From: Bacteroides_E sp964583185
Lineage (GTDB): Bacteria; Bacteroidota; Bacteroidia; Bacteroidales; Bacteroidaceae
NCBI GenBank assembly: GCA_964583185.1
Contig: CAZOVL010000002.1
Span: 13,544 to 77,543 of the forward strand
Length of the DNA: 64,000 bases
Direction of reading: 5' to 3'
The first letter of the stretch is position 1; every line of letters begins with the position of its first letter. Positions 9,002 through 18,016 of this stretch are shown piece by piece. A model generated the notes under the pieces. It made no database searches, was not told the DNA's origin, and saw only the letters and a list, made by a program, of their open reading frames with translations. Position numbers and translations under genes: made by a program.

Positions 9002-10174
9002 TTATTCATAATGTTTATCATAAACAACCTTCAGCTGATGAAGTGCTCTCAATAATGTATCTTGCGTACAGCCCACATTGATACGCATAAAGCCACTACC
9101 CTCTTTACCGTATGATATTCCTGTATTTAGAACCAAACCAGCTTCTCTAAAGAAAGCATCCAACGCATCATCCGAAAGGTTTAATGCTCTACAATCTAGA
9201 AAAACCAAAAATGAGGCTTGAGGCTCAATGTACTTAATTAAAGGTAATTGTTTGTCAACAAAATCAGTTAAGAGACGGATATTATCTTCAATATAAGTCA
9301 AAACACCTTTTAGCCACTCACCACACTCTTCATAAGCTGAAACGAGTGTTTGATAAGCAAAAATATTGCCCGAACCTACGTGTAAAGCATCTATAAACTG
9401 ATTGTAACGAACTCGTATTTCTTTATTTTTTATAATGGCATAAGAGCTACTCAATCCTGCCATATTGAATGCTTTACTGGGAGACATAAACGTAATGCCA
9501 TGTTCTTCAGCTAGTGGGGATGATTTAAAATAAGTAGTATGATGATTACCGGATAAAGTTAAATCTGCGTGTATCTCATCAGAAATAACCAAGACCTTAT
9601 TATCACTGCATATTTGAGCTATTCTTGCCAATTCTTCTTTTGTCCAAACTCTTCCTCCCGGATTGTGAGGATTACATAAAATGAGTAGTTTACATCCTTG
9701 AATGTCTTTTTCAAATTGATTAAAATCAATAGACATCACCTCATTTTCAAGCTTCAGCGAATGGAAAACAACAGTTCTGCCATTACTTTGTGTTACATTA
9801 AAAAAAGGAGAGTAAACAGGGGACATTACCATAACCTTATCTAAAGGTTCTGTAAAACATTGAAGTACAAAAGCAATGCCACGAACAATTCCAGGTGTAA
9901 AAATAAGTTCCTCTTTAGAAACAGCTAAGCCAAAACGTTGATTTACCCATTGAATAATTGCTTTATACCAAGTATCGGGAATCAATCCATACCCCAAAAC
10001 ACCATGAGCTATTTTTTGACTAATAGCATCCAGAACAGGTTGAGGTGTTTGAAAATCCATATCTGCTACCCAAAGAGGAATAGCACCTGCATCCTCTTTC
10101 GTTATGTAAGGAGAATCGTATTTAATTGAGTCTGTATCCCATCTATTGATGGGTTTATCAAAGTTATATTGCAT
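9002..10174 (-). CDS. MalY/PatB-type PLP-dependent aminotransferase (probable cystathionine beta-lyase)
   Basis: A 390-residue fold-type I PLP enzyme. The N-terminal IPLWVADMDFQTPQPVLDAI is the hallmark of the MalY/PatB group, most of which cleave C-S bonds in cystathionine or cysteine conjugates. PLP-binding elements seen are CNPHNPGGRVWTKEEL, SDEIHADLTL and the Schiff-base lysine in FMSPSKAFNMAGLSSSY. The C-terminal FMRINVGCTQ holds the carboxylate-binding Arg. C-S lyase activity is inferred from the group; simple aminotransferase activity is the alternative. It is a single-gene (-) unit with its own likely promoter. Confidence 0.85.
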   Translation of the reverse strand: MQYNFDKPINRWDTDSIKYDSPYITKEDAGAIPLWVADMDFQTPQPVLDAISQKIAHGVLGYGLIPDTWYKAIIQWVNQRFGLAVSKEELIFTPGIVRGIAFVLQCFTEPLDKVMVMSPVYSPFFNVTQSNGRTVVFHSLKLENEVMSIDFNQFEKDIQGCKLLILCNPHNPGGRVWTKEELARIAQICSDNKVLVISDEIHADLTLSGNHHTTYFKSSPLAEEHGITFMSPSKAFNMAGLSSSYAIIKNKEIRVRYNQFIDALHVGSGNIFAYQTLVSAYEECGEWLKGVLTYIEDNIRLLTDFVDKQLPLIKYIEPQASFLVFLDCRALNLSDDALDAFFREAGLVLNTGISYGKEGSGFMRINVGCTQDTLLRALHQLKVVYDKHYE

Positions 10175-10201
10175 AATTCGTAGATTTTTGTCATTTCAAT
10201 C

Positions 10202-10209
10202 CAAAGATA
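10202..10209 (-). promoter_or_regulatory. -7 box (TATCTTTG) before the MalY/PatB-type gene
   Basis: Read on the minus strand this is TATCTTTG, a match to the Bacteroides -7 consensus TAnnTTTG, 27 bases before the ATG. No clear TTTG -33 element is seen. Confidence 0.4.
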
Positions 10210-10308
10210 ATCTTTTCAAAAAATCTAAATAAGAAAATCATGCACTTTTATTCTGATTGAATTCAATTAAAAGAATAACTCAAACAAGTAAAAAACAAGA
10301 AAAGATTA

Positions 10309-10389
10309 CTATTTAAATTCAATTTCAATTAAGCCTCCGTAAGGGTTAAAATCAAAAAGAACTTTCTCATTATCTATCTTTGTATACAA
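10309..10389 (-). other. Out-of-frame 3' segment of the esterase/deacetylase gene
   Basis: Minus-strand bases here, in the -1 frame relative to the upstream gene, encode LYTKIDNEKVLFDFNPYGG followed by LIEIEFK and a stop at 10309-10311. This beta-rich tail with an FNPYGG turn looks like the natural C-terminus of the secreted deacetylase. The frames join at the run of four T (minus strand, 10388-10391): one added T there gives a continuous protein. This is either a real frameshift, a -1 slip, or a sequencing error. Confidence 0.7.
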
Positions 10390-12143
10390 AACTTCCCATC
10401 TTGTTTCACTCTTACTTTTTTAAGTTTCTCCTTATTCAAGATCATGGTTAGTTCTTGAGTGAAGAGTTTTTTATCTAATGATAAAAGAGGTCTTACCTTT
10501 AATCTATTCTTACTTAAGTCCTCAATCTTAAGCATGATATGTTCACGCTCTTTTACATAAGATGCCACATCATGAAAAGTCCCTACCCAAATGGAATCTT
10601 CTAGAGCTTTAACTGAATCTAAATGATCTTTAAATATCGAGAGGTCAAGAAAGGCATCATATCCGTAGGTCATACCATGAGTCATCCCAACACCCCAGTC
10701 TCTTTTTTCCATAAGTGTTTGCACCCATTTATTCAAGTCTTCTGAGGTGGACTTAGATCCAATAGCACGTTGTTTAGTACGTGTACCTACTCTATTTTTA
10801 GAAGCTAAAGATCTTACCAACTCATTATGAGCATTATTAGCATAACAAAAGGTTCGAGGCCAAATGCCTATATTAGCATAAATGATGCTATCATTTTTTT
10901 CTATTTCCTTTTTTATTTCTTCAACTCCAATAGTTGTTAACTTTTTATGCGACCAACCATGATTCGATATTTCATGTCCATCAACTGCCATTTCTTTAAG
11001 ATTGTTCCAGCTTACTCTAGTTGTATCTATAGGAGCAACATCACTTTTATTTATTTTTGCTCCATTAATCCAAAAAGTCCCTTGATACCCATATTCTTTA
11101 AACCAAGGAGCCACAATAGTATAATGCTCTTTCAATCCATCATCAAAAGTATAACTAATAGCACATTGTTTATCTCCTTTAAATTTAGCGATACTTAATA
11201 ATTTCTTATCTTCAGAGTATATGACATTATCTATCTTTTGTATATCAGGTCCAATAGCACCTATTTCCACCAATTTATTATACATCTGTAGTCCTAAATA
11301 TTCAGAAGAAATATGTGTGAAGTGTAATTTATCATCTTGCAATTCCCCTTTAGACATATCAATGACATGACAATTTATATCATCTTTGGATAAACGATAC
11401 ATCGCATCCTCTACTTCTTTATTATATCTTTTGTTAAAATGAGGAATTGTTCCATAGATAAATGGAAGTTGCATATATGTCTCTTTTCCTGTCTTATTCA
11501 CAAGAAAGGTTCGAACATGGTTTAACACATTCTTTATGTTTTCATAATATTTATCCCCTACTTGAGAATCACTTTCTCCTTGGTGCCACAAAAATGCAAC
11601 AATTTCATATTCTCTATTCAGTTTTGAAAGAGTAACATCAATACATTTAGAAATATTCTCTTCAAATGAAAGCAAAAGAGACTTTCCCCCATTTATTGTA
11701 GATTTAGTTTGAGATAACCAATTTTCATCTGCTGACCAATAATAACCTCCACCAGACATAACAGATGTATCAATGGCTGTTCCTCCACGAGACCACTTTA
11801 TAACATAAAAATCCTCTTGTAAAGCTTGATCCAACCAATAATAAGTTATAGCATCATAAGCCCAACGATTGGGATTATTCTCATCAAACATTTTAGGCCA
11901 AAAAGGTAGAAAACGCCCGGTAATTGTTTGATTAGAATTACCACTACTCCACTTACAGTACTTATACTGTTTATTTTCTAATTGACGAATATAATCAGGT
12001 AGATCTTCATTAAAAACTCGTCCATCTGTATTTGACTGGCCTGCTGTTATTATTACTTTTATCGGTTTTGACGATTTTCCTTCAGTTCTGCATATAGATA
12101 GGTTAATAAAAAGGAACAAAAGAAATAAATACTTATGCTTCAT
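10374..12143 (-). CDS. Secreted two-domain carbohydrate esterase: SGNH/sialate O-acetylesterase-like plus NodB polysaccharide deacetylase, C-terminus frameshifted
   Basis: The 589-residue product has a signal peptide (residues 1-20). Domain 1 (about 25-285) is an SGNH esterase of the sialate O-acetylesterase/CE6-like kind: nucleophile Ser37 in GQSN, the HQGESD block near 186, and a catalytic His in KLHFTHISSEYLG. Domain 2 (about 320-510) is a NodB/CE4-type deacetylase with YTFDDGLKEH and the metal-binding HGWSH. Both domains would remove acetyl groups from a glycan, so it is likely an extracellular or periplasmic deacetylase; the substrate is unknown. The frame breaks at a T4 run near the end, replacing the last ~28 residues with CIQR. 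There are no transporter or PUL genes next to it. Confidence 0.82.
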   Translation of the reverse strand: MKHKYLFLLFLFINLSICRTEGKSSKPIKVIITAGQSNTDGRVFNEDLPDYIRQLENKQYKYCKWSSGNSNQTITGRFLPFWPKMFDENNPNRWAYDAITYYWLDQALQEDFYVIKWSRGGTAIDTSVMSGGGYYWSADENWLSQTKSTINGGKSLLLSFEENISKCIDVTLSKLNREYEIVAFLWHQGESDSQVGDKYYENIKNVLNHVRTFLVNKTGKETYMQLPFIYGTIPHFNKRYNKEVEDAMYRLSKDDINCHVIDMSKGELQDDKLHFTHISSEYLGLQMYNKLVEIGAIGPDIQKIDNVIYSEDKKLLSIAKFKGDKQCAISYTFDDGLKEHYTIVAPWFKEYGYQGTFWINGAKINKSDVAPIDTTRVSWNNLKEMAVDGHEISNHGWSHKKLTTIGVEEIKKEIEKNDSIIYANIGIWPRTFCYANNAHNELVRSLASKNRVGTRTKQRAIGSKSTSEDLNKWVQTLMEKRDWGVGMTHGMTYGYDAFLDLSIFKDHLDSVKALEDSIWVGTFHDVASYVKEREHIMLKIEDLSKNRLKVRPLLSLDKKLFTQELTMILNKEKLKKVRVKQDGKFCIQR

Positions 12144-12183
12144 AATTTTGTATTAGATTAATATATAGTTCTATTGATTAATA

Positions 12184-12191
12184 CAAATTTA
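12184..12191 (-). promoter_or_regulatory. -7 box (TAAATTTG) before the esterase/deacetylase gene
   Basis: On the minus strand the sequence is TAAATTTG, matching TAnnTTTG, about 40 bases before the ATG. There is no good -33 element, so activator control is possible. Confidence 0.35.
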
Positions 12192-12331
12192 ATAAGAATA
12201 AAAGTAGAGGATTAGGTAAAATAATCTCCGATGTTTGGAATATTGTACACATATTCAACAAAGACATAAAAAACAAGGACGTAATAATTAAATATTCAAA
12301 TACAAGAAGCTTTCCTTTTTTTTACTTTTCA

Positions 12332-12412
12332 TCGGTCTAGGACCGAAGGGCCTTCGGTCCTAGACCGAGAGGAGTTGAGTCCTAGACCGACACCCTTCCA
12401 GTCTTAGTCCCT
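12332..12412. repeat. 22-bp-period palindromic repeat array A (4 units)
   Basis: Four 15-mers centred at 12339, 12361, 12383 and 12405, exactly 22 bp apart. Unit 1 is TCGGTCTAGGACCGA and unit 2 is its exact reverse complement. Units 1 and 2 with their linker form a perfect 18-bp inverted repeat around a single G at 12350 (12332-12368). Unit 3 is TGAGTCCTAGACCGA, and unit 4 is degenerate (CCAGTCTTAGTCCCT). Linkers are 7 bp. The same family occurs at 31945 and 49214. Confidence 0.9.
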
Positions 12413-12543
12413 TTTCTATGCTATAGAAGCTGGTTTGCTTTTGAGCTAAAAAAAGCCACAGATTATGTTAAATATTTTGCCTTCCCTAAAAGCAAATTAA
12501 CCACTATTATTAAAAGATAATCGACATTTAGCGGATTAAGTTT

Positions 12544-12551
12544 TATTTTTG
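12544..12551 (+). promoter_or_regulatory. -7 box (TATTTTTG) before the HAD gene
   Basis: TATTTTTG fits the TAnnTTTG consensus and ends 31 bases before the ATG at 12583. A TTTAG 12 bases upstream is too close to be a normal -33 element. Confidence 0.4.
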
Positions 12552-12582
12552 TAATAAGCTAAACCATAAGAAAAAAAATAAA

Positions 12583-13365
12583 ATGATAAAAGCTGTATTC
12601 TTAGATATTGACGGAACATTAGTTAGTTTCAAAACACACGAAATACCTAAATCTACTATTGAAGCTCTACACAAAGCTAAAGAAAATGGAACTCGTATAT
12701 TTATTGCCACAGGCAGACCTAAAGCTATTATAAACAACTTAGGAGCCTTAGGCAATACTCTAATTGATGGATATGTTACCATGAATGGAGCTTATTGTTT
12801 TACCAGAGATGAGGTGCTTTATAAAAATAGCATCCCTCATAATGACGTACTTGAAATTGCTGATGCAGCTAAACAAGAGGGGTTTGCTACTATTTTTGTA
12901 GGTGAGCACGACATAGCTGTTTATCAGAGAAACGATTGGGTTAAAGAGATTTTTCAAAACCAACTCAATGTACCTCCATTCCCTGAAATTTCTTTCAGTG
13001 AAATATTAAACAAAGAAATTTATCAGATTACTCCTTTCATAACTGAAGAGGAGGAGGACTCATTGTTATCTCATTTATCTAACATTGAACCGGGCAGATG
13101 GCATCCGGCCTTTGTTGATATTACAGCAAAAGGAAATACCAAACAAAAAGGAATTGATGTTATCATTGATCATTTTAACATTGACCTTAGTGAAACAATG
13201 GCTATTGGCGATGGGGGTAACGACATCAGTATGTTACAACATGCCCAAATTGGTGTAGCCATGGGTAATGCACGAAAAGAAGTACAAGCTAAGGCTGATT
13301 TTGTAACAAAGTCCGTTGATGATGGAGGAATTAGTTATGCTTTAAAAAACTTCAATATCATTTAA
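12583..13365 (+). CDS. Cof-type HAD-IIB family phosphatase
   Basis: A 260-residue cytoplasmic haloacid dehalogenase-type phosphatase. Motif I is FLDIDGTLVSF with the nucleophile Asp8 and acid Asp10; motif II is in ATGRPKAI; motif IV is AIGDGGNDISML, typical of the Cof/YidA group that hydrolyses sugar phosphates and related small molecules. A type IIB cap domain lies between about residues 85 and 185. The substrate cannot be read from sequence. It starts a (+) run of four genes and is 15 bases from the helicase gene. Confidence 0.9.
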   Translation: MIKAVFLDIDGTLVSFKTHEIPKSTIEALHKAKENGTRIFIATGRPKAIINNLGALGNTLIDGYVTMNGAYCFTRDEVLYKNSIPHNDVLEIADAAKQEGFATIFVGEHDIAVYQRNDWVKEIFQNQLNVPPFPEISFSEILNKEIYQITPFITEEEEDSLLSHLSNIEPGRWHPAFVDITAKGNTKQKGIDVIIDHFNIDLSETMAIGDGGNDISMLQHAQIGVAMGNARKEVQAKADFVTKSVDDGGISYALKNFNII

Positions 13366-13380
13366 TTACAGCACTAAAGT

Positions 13381-15399
13381 ATGTCAAAAGAAAACATCGA
13401 CATAAAAAATGAAGAGTTACAGGCTGTACTGAAATTGATTAAACATACAAACCAATCTATTTTTCTCACTGGAAAAGCAGGTACGGGTAAGTCCACTTTT
13501 CTAAGATATATATGTGAACAGACTCATAAAAAACATGTAGTTCTTGCACCGACGGGTATTGCTGCAATTAATGCAGGAGGAAGTACATTACATAGTTTCT
13601 TCCGTTTACCTTTTCACCCTATTCTACCCGATGATGCTAATTTAAGTCTAAAGAGAGGACGTATTCATGAGTTTTTCAAATACAATACAGACCAAAGAAA
13701 ATTATTCAAAGAGATAGAATTGGTTATAATTGATGAAATTTCAATGGTTAGAGCTGATACCATTGATGTCATCGATCGGATATTGAGGGTATACTCGCAA
13801 AATTTAAGGCAACCTTTTGGGGGAAAGCAGGTTCTATTAATTGGAGATGTTTTCCAGCTGGAGCCTGTAGTCAAAGCTGACGACAGGGAAATAATTTTTC
13901 GCTCTTACGATTCTCCTTTTTTCTTTTCAGCTAAGGTATTTCAACAAATGGAGTTGGTTGCCATTGAACTACAAAAAGTATATAGGCAAAACGACCCTAA
14001 GTTTATTCGTCTGTTAGATAATATTCGCACCAATCAAATTGATGCTAAAGATTTACAACTACTCAACACTCGTTATTCCGCAGAAGTTAAAGAAGATGCA
14101 GGTGGAGAGGCAACGGAAATGCACATCACTTTAGCGACCAAAAGAGACACTGTTAGTCGAATCAATCAGTTGCAACTAAATAAATTACTGGGAAAGGAAG
14201 AAGTCTTTATTGGAGAAATTCATGGAGAGTTTCCTTTGAATAGTTTACCGACCTCTAAAGAGCTGACGATTAAGCCTGGAGCACAGGTTATTTTTGTAAA
14301 AAATGATATTGATAAACAATGGGTAAATGGTACTCTGGGTGTAGTTAGTGAAATTGATAAAAAAGGAGTTTTGACTATCGTAACTGACGAAGGTCTTGTT
14401 TTGGATGTTACTAAAACTACTTGGCGTAACATTAGGTATAAATATAATGAAGAGAAAAAAATAGTAGAAGAGGAAGAACTAGGATCATTCACCCAATTCC
14501 CCATACAACTAGCTTGGGCTATTACTGTACATAAAAGTCAAGGATTGACCTTTTCTAATGTTATTATAGATTTTACAGGAGGAGTATTCGCGGGTGGCCA
14601 AACTTACGTAGCTTTGAGTAGGAGTGTTTCATTAGAAGGAATCTTCTTAAAGAAACCCATTAGCAAAGCAGATGTTTTTATTCATCCGGCTATAGTTGCT
14701 TTTTCCAAGAGGTTTAATAATCAGCAAGCTTTAACCAAAGCCTTTGAAGAAGCAGGTGCTGACTTAGCATACATAGAGGCTATTGAAGCTTTTGATAAAG
14801 GAGACTTTGAGACTACGTTAAACTCACTTTTTAGAGCAATACATTCTAGATACGACTTGGAAAAGCCTCTTATTAAGAGGTATCTTCGGCGTAAACTAAA
14901 CATCATCAATCGTCTAAAAGGAGAAAATCAAACACTTAAAGAGCAATTAAACGAACAGAAAAAAGAGCTCATGAAATTGGCTAAAGAGTACTATCTTTTG
15001 GGTAACATGTCTATAGTGGAAGCAAAAGATCATGAATCAGCCATAGCCAACTATAACAAAGCCATAAAACTCTATCCTGAATATGTGGATGCTTGGGTGA
15101 GAAAAGGAGTAACTTTAATGAGTATAAAAAAATATGAAGACGCCCTTCCCATTTTAAACAAAGCTGTAAAGCTTGCTCCGCACTTATTCAAAACTGTTTA
15201 TAACAGAGGTAAACTTTGGCTTTTACTTAACCACCCTGAAAATGCTGTATCCGATTTAGATAAGGCTACAACTCTAAACAGCCAACACGCTCAAGCTCAT
15301 CAACTTTTTGGTGATGCTTTAAGCCAAGCAGGTAAGGACGAAGAAGCTGAAATTCAATGGGATAAAGCTAGAAAGTTAAAGAAAAAGAAAGATAAATAA
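13381..15399 (+). CDS. Pif1-like superfamily 1 helicase with C-terminal TPR repeats
   Basis: A 672-residue protein. Residues ~10-440 form an SF1 helicase of the Pif1/RecD-like class: Walker A GKAGTGKST at 31-39, Walker B VIIDEISM near 118-125, GDVFQLEPV (motif III), and TVHKSQGLTFSNVIIDF with VALSRSVSLEG as the C-terminal motifs. After a helical coiled segment (LKGENQTLKEQLNEQKKELMK) come at least three TPR units (about 540-655), such as AIANYNKAIKLYPEYVDAW. Pif1 enzymes unwind DNA, including G-quadruplexes; the TPR part suggests a protein partner. The fusion is known in Bacteroidetes helicases; the partner is unknown. Confidence 0.88.
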   Translation: MSKENIDIKNEELQAVLKLIKHTNQSIFLTGKAGTGKSTFLRYICEQTHKKHVVLAPTGIAAINAGGSTLHSFFRLPFHPILPDDANLSLKRGRIHEFFKYNTDQRKLFKEIELVIIDEISMVRADTIDVIDRILRVYSQNLRQPFGGKQVLLIGDVFQLEPVVKADDREIIFRSYDSPFFFSAKVFQQMELVAIELQKVYRQNDPKFIRLLDNIRTNQIDAKDLQLLNTRYSAEVKEDAGGEATEMHITLATKRDTVSRINQLQLNKLLGKEEVFIGEIHGEFPLNSLPTSKELTIKPGAQVIFVKNDIDKQWVNGTLGVVSEIDKKGVLTIVTDEGLVLDVTKTTWRNIRYKYNEEKKIVEEEELGSFTQFPIQLAWAITVHKSQGLTFSNVIIDFTGGVFAGGQTYVALSRSVSLEGIFLKKPISKADVFIHPAIVAFSKRFNNQQALTKAFEEAGADLAYIEAIEAFDKGDFETTLNSLFRAIHSRYDLEKPLIKRYLRRKLNIINRLKGENQTLKEQLNEQKKELMKLAKEYYLLGNMSIVEAKDHESAIANYNKAIKLYPEYVDAWVRKGVTLMSIKKYEDALPILNKAVKLAPHLFKTVYNRGKLWLLLNHPENAVSDLDKATTLNSQHAQAHQLFGDALSQAGKDEEAEIQWDKARKLKKKKDK

Positions 15400-15433
15400 T
15401 ATTAAGCCCATCTAATTACTAACAATCAATGCG

Positions 15434-15441
15434 TAATTTTG
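15434..15441 (+). promoter_or_regulatory. -7 box (TAATTTTG) before the AsmA-like gene
   Basis: TAATTTTG matches TAnnTTTG and lies 50 bases before the ATG at 15492, suggesting that the AsmA-like gene has its own promoter in addition to readthrough from the helicase gene. Confidence 0.35.
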
Positions 15442-15491
15442 TTATATTTAGAAGAGGGTAATAGGATACTAAAATAATTATTATAGGACAC

Positions 15492-18011
15492 ATGAAAAAA
15501 ACATTGAAAATTACAGGAATCATTTTAGCTATTATTATAGTGATAATGATTATCGTGCCCTTTGCTTTTCAAGGAAAAATTAAAGACCTGGTAAAAAGTG
15601 AAGGAAACAAAATGATTAATGGTTCATTCGATTTCACTGCCTTGAACATTAGTTTATTTAAAAACTTCCCAAAAGCATCTATCTCATTGAATGACTTTTG
15701 GCTCAAAGGAAGTGGTGAATTTGAAAATGACACCTTAATTCAGGCAAAAGAATTAACGGGTGTTATCGATCTATTTTCCCTCTTTGGAGACGAATTCGAT
15801 ATTTCTAAAGTAGAAATTAAAGATACCCAACTAAAAGCAATGATTCTTCCGGATGGAAAAGTAAACTGGGACATAATGAAAGCTACAGAAGAAGCTGAAA
15901 AGGAAGAAGATACTGAGGAAGCTTCTTCATTCAGTATTCAACTTCAGAAGTTAAGCTTAAAGAATATAGATGTTGTTTTCGACGATCAAGCCGGAAATCA
16001 ATGGTTGAACATTGCTAATTTTAATGCGATAGCATCGGGGAATCTAGCTGACGATTTTACGACAATACGCTTCAAAGGAGACGTAGAACAGCTTAGTTAT
16101 AAAATGGGTAATTTAATGGTTCTGAACAACGCTAACATTGAAGCGCAAATGAACGTAGATGCTGATTTTGAAAATAACAAGTTCACATTGAAGGAGAACA
16201 AAATAAGATTAAATGCTATTGAAGCCAACTTAGATGGTTGGGTGGCTCTCCTTGATGAAGGTGATATGGATATGGACATCAAACTAAATACCAATAAAGT
16301 TGGATTTAAAGAGCTTCTATCATTAATCCCTGCCATCTATACTAATGATTTTAAGAAGCTAAAGACGGATGGCAATGCAACATTAACAGCCTTTGCTAAA
16401 GGAAAACTGACAGAAACTCAAGTACCACAATTTGAGGCGGAAATTAATGTCAATGATGCACAATTTCAATATCCTTCACTACCGGCTGGTGTAGATCAGA
16501 TTAATATACATGCTTTGATTAAGAATCCTGGGGGCAATGCTGATTTAACGGTAATAGACGTACAACCTTTCAGTTTCAGAATGGCAGGGAGTCCTTTTCA
16601 CCTAACAGCTACAGTTAAAACGCCTATTAGTGATCCTGCATTTTCTGCTCAAGCCAACGGAACAATTAATTTAGGTGTTATTGAGCAAGTTTATCCATTG
16701 AACGATATGAACCTGAATGGTATTATCAATGCAGATTTAAACTTAGCAGGCAGAATGTCTTCCATAGAGAAAGAGCAATATCAAAACATTCAAGCTTCCG
16801 GTAACATAAAACTTTCGGATATGAAGTTGATGTTACCCGATTTACCTGAGGTAAATATTAATCAGTCAACCTTAACATTCACTCCTCAACAACTTAAATT
16901 AAGTGAAACAACAGCTCATATTGGCAAAAGTGATATTACATTAGACAGCCAGTTGGCTAACTACTTAAGCTATATTTTCAAGGGAGATAAAATTACAGGA
17001 ACTGTAAATTTACGTTCTAACTTACTTAACTTGAACGATTTTATATCACCAGAAGAAGAAGATGTTGAAGAGGGAACAGATAGTGTTGCATTAGCTGCTT
17101 TTGAGGTTCCTAAAAACATTAATTTCACTATGACAGCCAACCTGAAAGAGGTATTACTTAATCAGATGAAATTTGACAATGTGCAGGGAAACTTACGCAT
17201 AAACAATCAGAAAATTGATTTAAGTAACCTGTCGCTAAACAGTATGGGGGGTTCCATTGCAATGAATGCTTTCTACTCTACTGAAGTAAATCCCAAGACA
17301 CCTAAAGCAGGTGGTAGCTTTAATTTATCTCAATTAAATTTCGTAGAAACATATCATGCTTTAGACATGGTTAAACAGTTAGCTCCAATTTTTGAAAACT
17401 TAAAAGGTACTTTCTCGGGTAATGTAACCATTGAAACGCTTTTAGATGATCAGTTATCTCCTCTATTTGAATCCACACAAGGTAAAGGAAATTTATCTAC
17501 TAAAGATTTGAGTTTAAGCAATGTCGCTATCATTGATAAAATTGCTGAAGCCATAAAAAAACCTGAACTTAAAAACTTAGAAGTGAAAGATATGGATTTA
17601 GCATTCAATATTGAGAATGGACGCTTATCTACACAACCTTTTGATATTAAGATGGGAGATTATGTTATCAATCTGTCAGGAACTACAGGATTAGATCAAA
17701 CCATTGATTACTCCGGTAAAGTAAAACTACCGGCATCAGTAGGAAAAATTGGTGAATACACCTCATTAGACTTGAAAATTGGAGGAACATTCCAATCACC
17801 AAGCATTGGTATTGACGCTGAGAGCATGGCCAAACAAGCTGCTGAAAAATTAGCAGACAAAGCTAAAGATAAATTGAGTGAAAAGTTAGGCCTTAAAAAA
17901 GATACAACTCAAACTGGTGTGTCCGTAAGTAAGGATACAACAGAAACATCTATAGAAGAACAGGCTGCAGGTAAAGCCTTAGATTTCTTGAAGAAAAAAC
18001 TTAAAAAATAA
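15492..18011 (+). CDS. AsmA-like envelope protein
   Basis: An 839-residue protein with one N-terminal membrane anchor (about residues 7-26, a hydrophobic run of mostly Ile/Val) and a long periplasmic part. The rest shows AsmA-family patterns: TALNISLFKNFPKASISLNDFWL, GVIDLFSLFGDEFDISKVEI, LPDGKVNWDIM near the start, and a beta-rich C-terminal region with LEVKDMDLAFNIENGRL. AsmA-like proteins are thought to carry phospholipids between membranes as a bridge. The C-terminus is a lysine-rich amphipathic segment. Its downstream neighbour is a Sua5-type gene 5 bases away, so they share a transcript. Confidence 0.85.
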   Translation: MKKTLKITGIILAIIIVIMIIVPFAFQGKIKDLVKSEGNKMINGSFDFTALNISLFKNFPKASISLNDFWLKGSGEFENDTLIQAKELTGVIDLFSLFGDEFDISKVEIKDTQLKAMILPDGKVNWDIMKATEEAEKEEDTEEASSFSIQLQKLSLKNIDVVFDDQAGNQWLNIANFNAIASGNLADDFTTIRFKGDVEQLSYKMGNLMVLNNANIEAQMNVDADFENNKFTLKENKIRLNAIEANLDGWVALLDEGDMDMDIKLNTNKVGFKELLSLIPAIYTNDFKKLKTDGNATLTAFAKGKLTETQVPQFEAEINVNDAQFQYPSLPAGVDQINIHALIKNPGGNADLTVIDVQPFSFRMAGSPFHLTATVKTPISDPAFSAQANGTINLGVIEQVYPLNDMNLNGIINADLNLAGRMSSIEKEQYQNIQASGNIKLSDMKLMLPDLPEVNINQSTLTFTPQQLKLSETTAHIGKSDITLDSQLANYLSYIFKGDKITGTVNLRSNLLNLNDFISPEEEDVEEGTDSVALAAFEVPKNINFTMTANLKEVLLNQMKFDNVQGNLRINNQKIDLSNLSLNSMGGSIAMNAFYSTEVNPKTPKAGGSFNLSQLNFVETYHALDMVKQLAPIFENLKGTFSGNVTIETLLDDQLSPLFESTQGKGNLSTKDLSLSNVAIIDKIAEAIKKPELKNLEVKDMDLAFNIENGRLSTQPFDIKMGDYVINLSGTTGLDQTIDYSGKVKLPASVGKIGEYTSLDLKIGGTFQSPSIGIDAESMAKQAAEKLADKAKDKLSEKLGLKKDTTQTGVSVSKDTTETSIEEQAAGKALDFLKKKLKK

Positions 18012-18016
18012 GTCTT

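Larger units (their letters stand above)
12144..12582. other. Intergenic region with divergent promoters and repeat array A
   Basis: This 439-base non-coding stretch separates the (-) esterase gene from the (+) HAD gene. It carries a -7-like box for each gene near its edges and repeat array A in the middle. No convincing small gene was seen. The rest is AT-rich with no structure I can name. Confidence 0.6.

Noticed and set aside
12332..12412. CRISPR array
   Set aside because: Units are 15-bp palindromes with 7-bp conserved linkers at 22-bp period; CRISPR needs longer repeats with unique spacers of about 30 bp, and no cas genes are present. The same applies to the arrays at 31945 and 49214.
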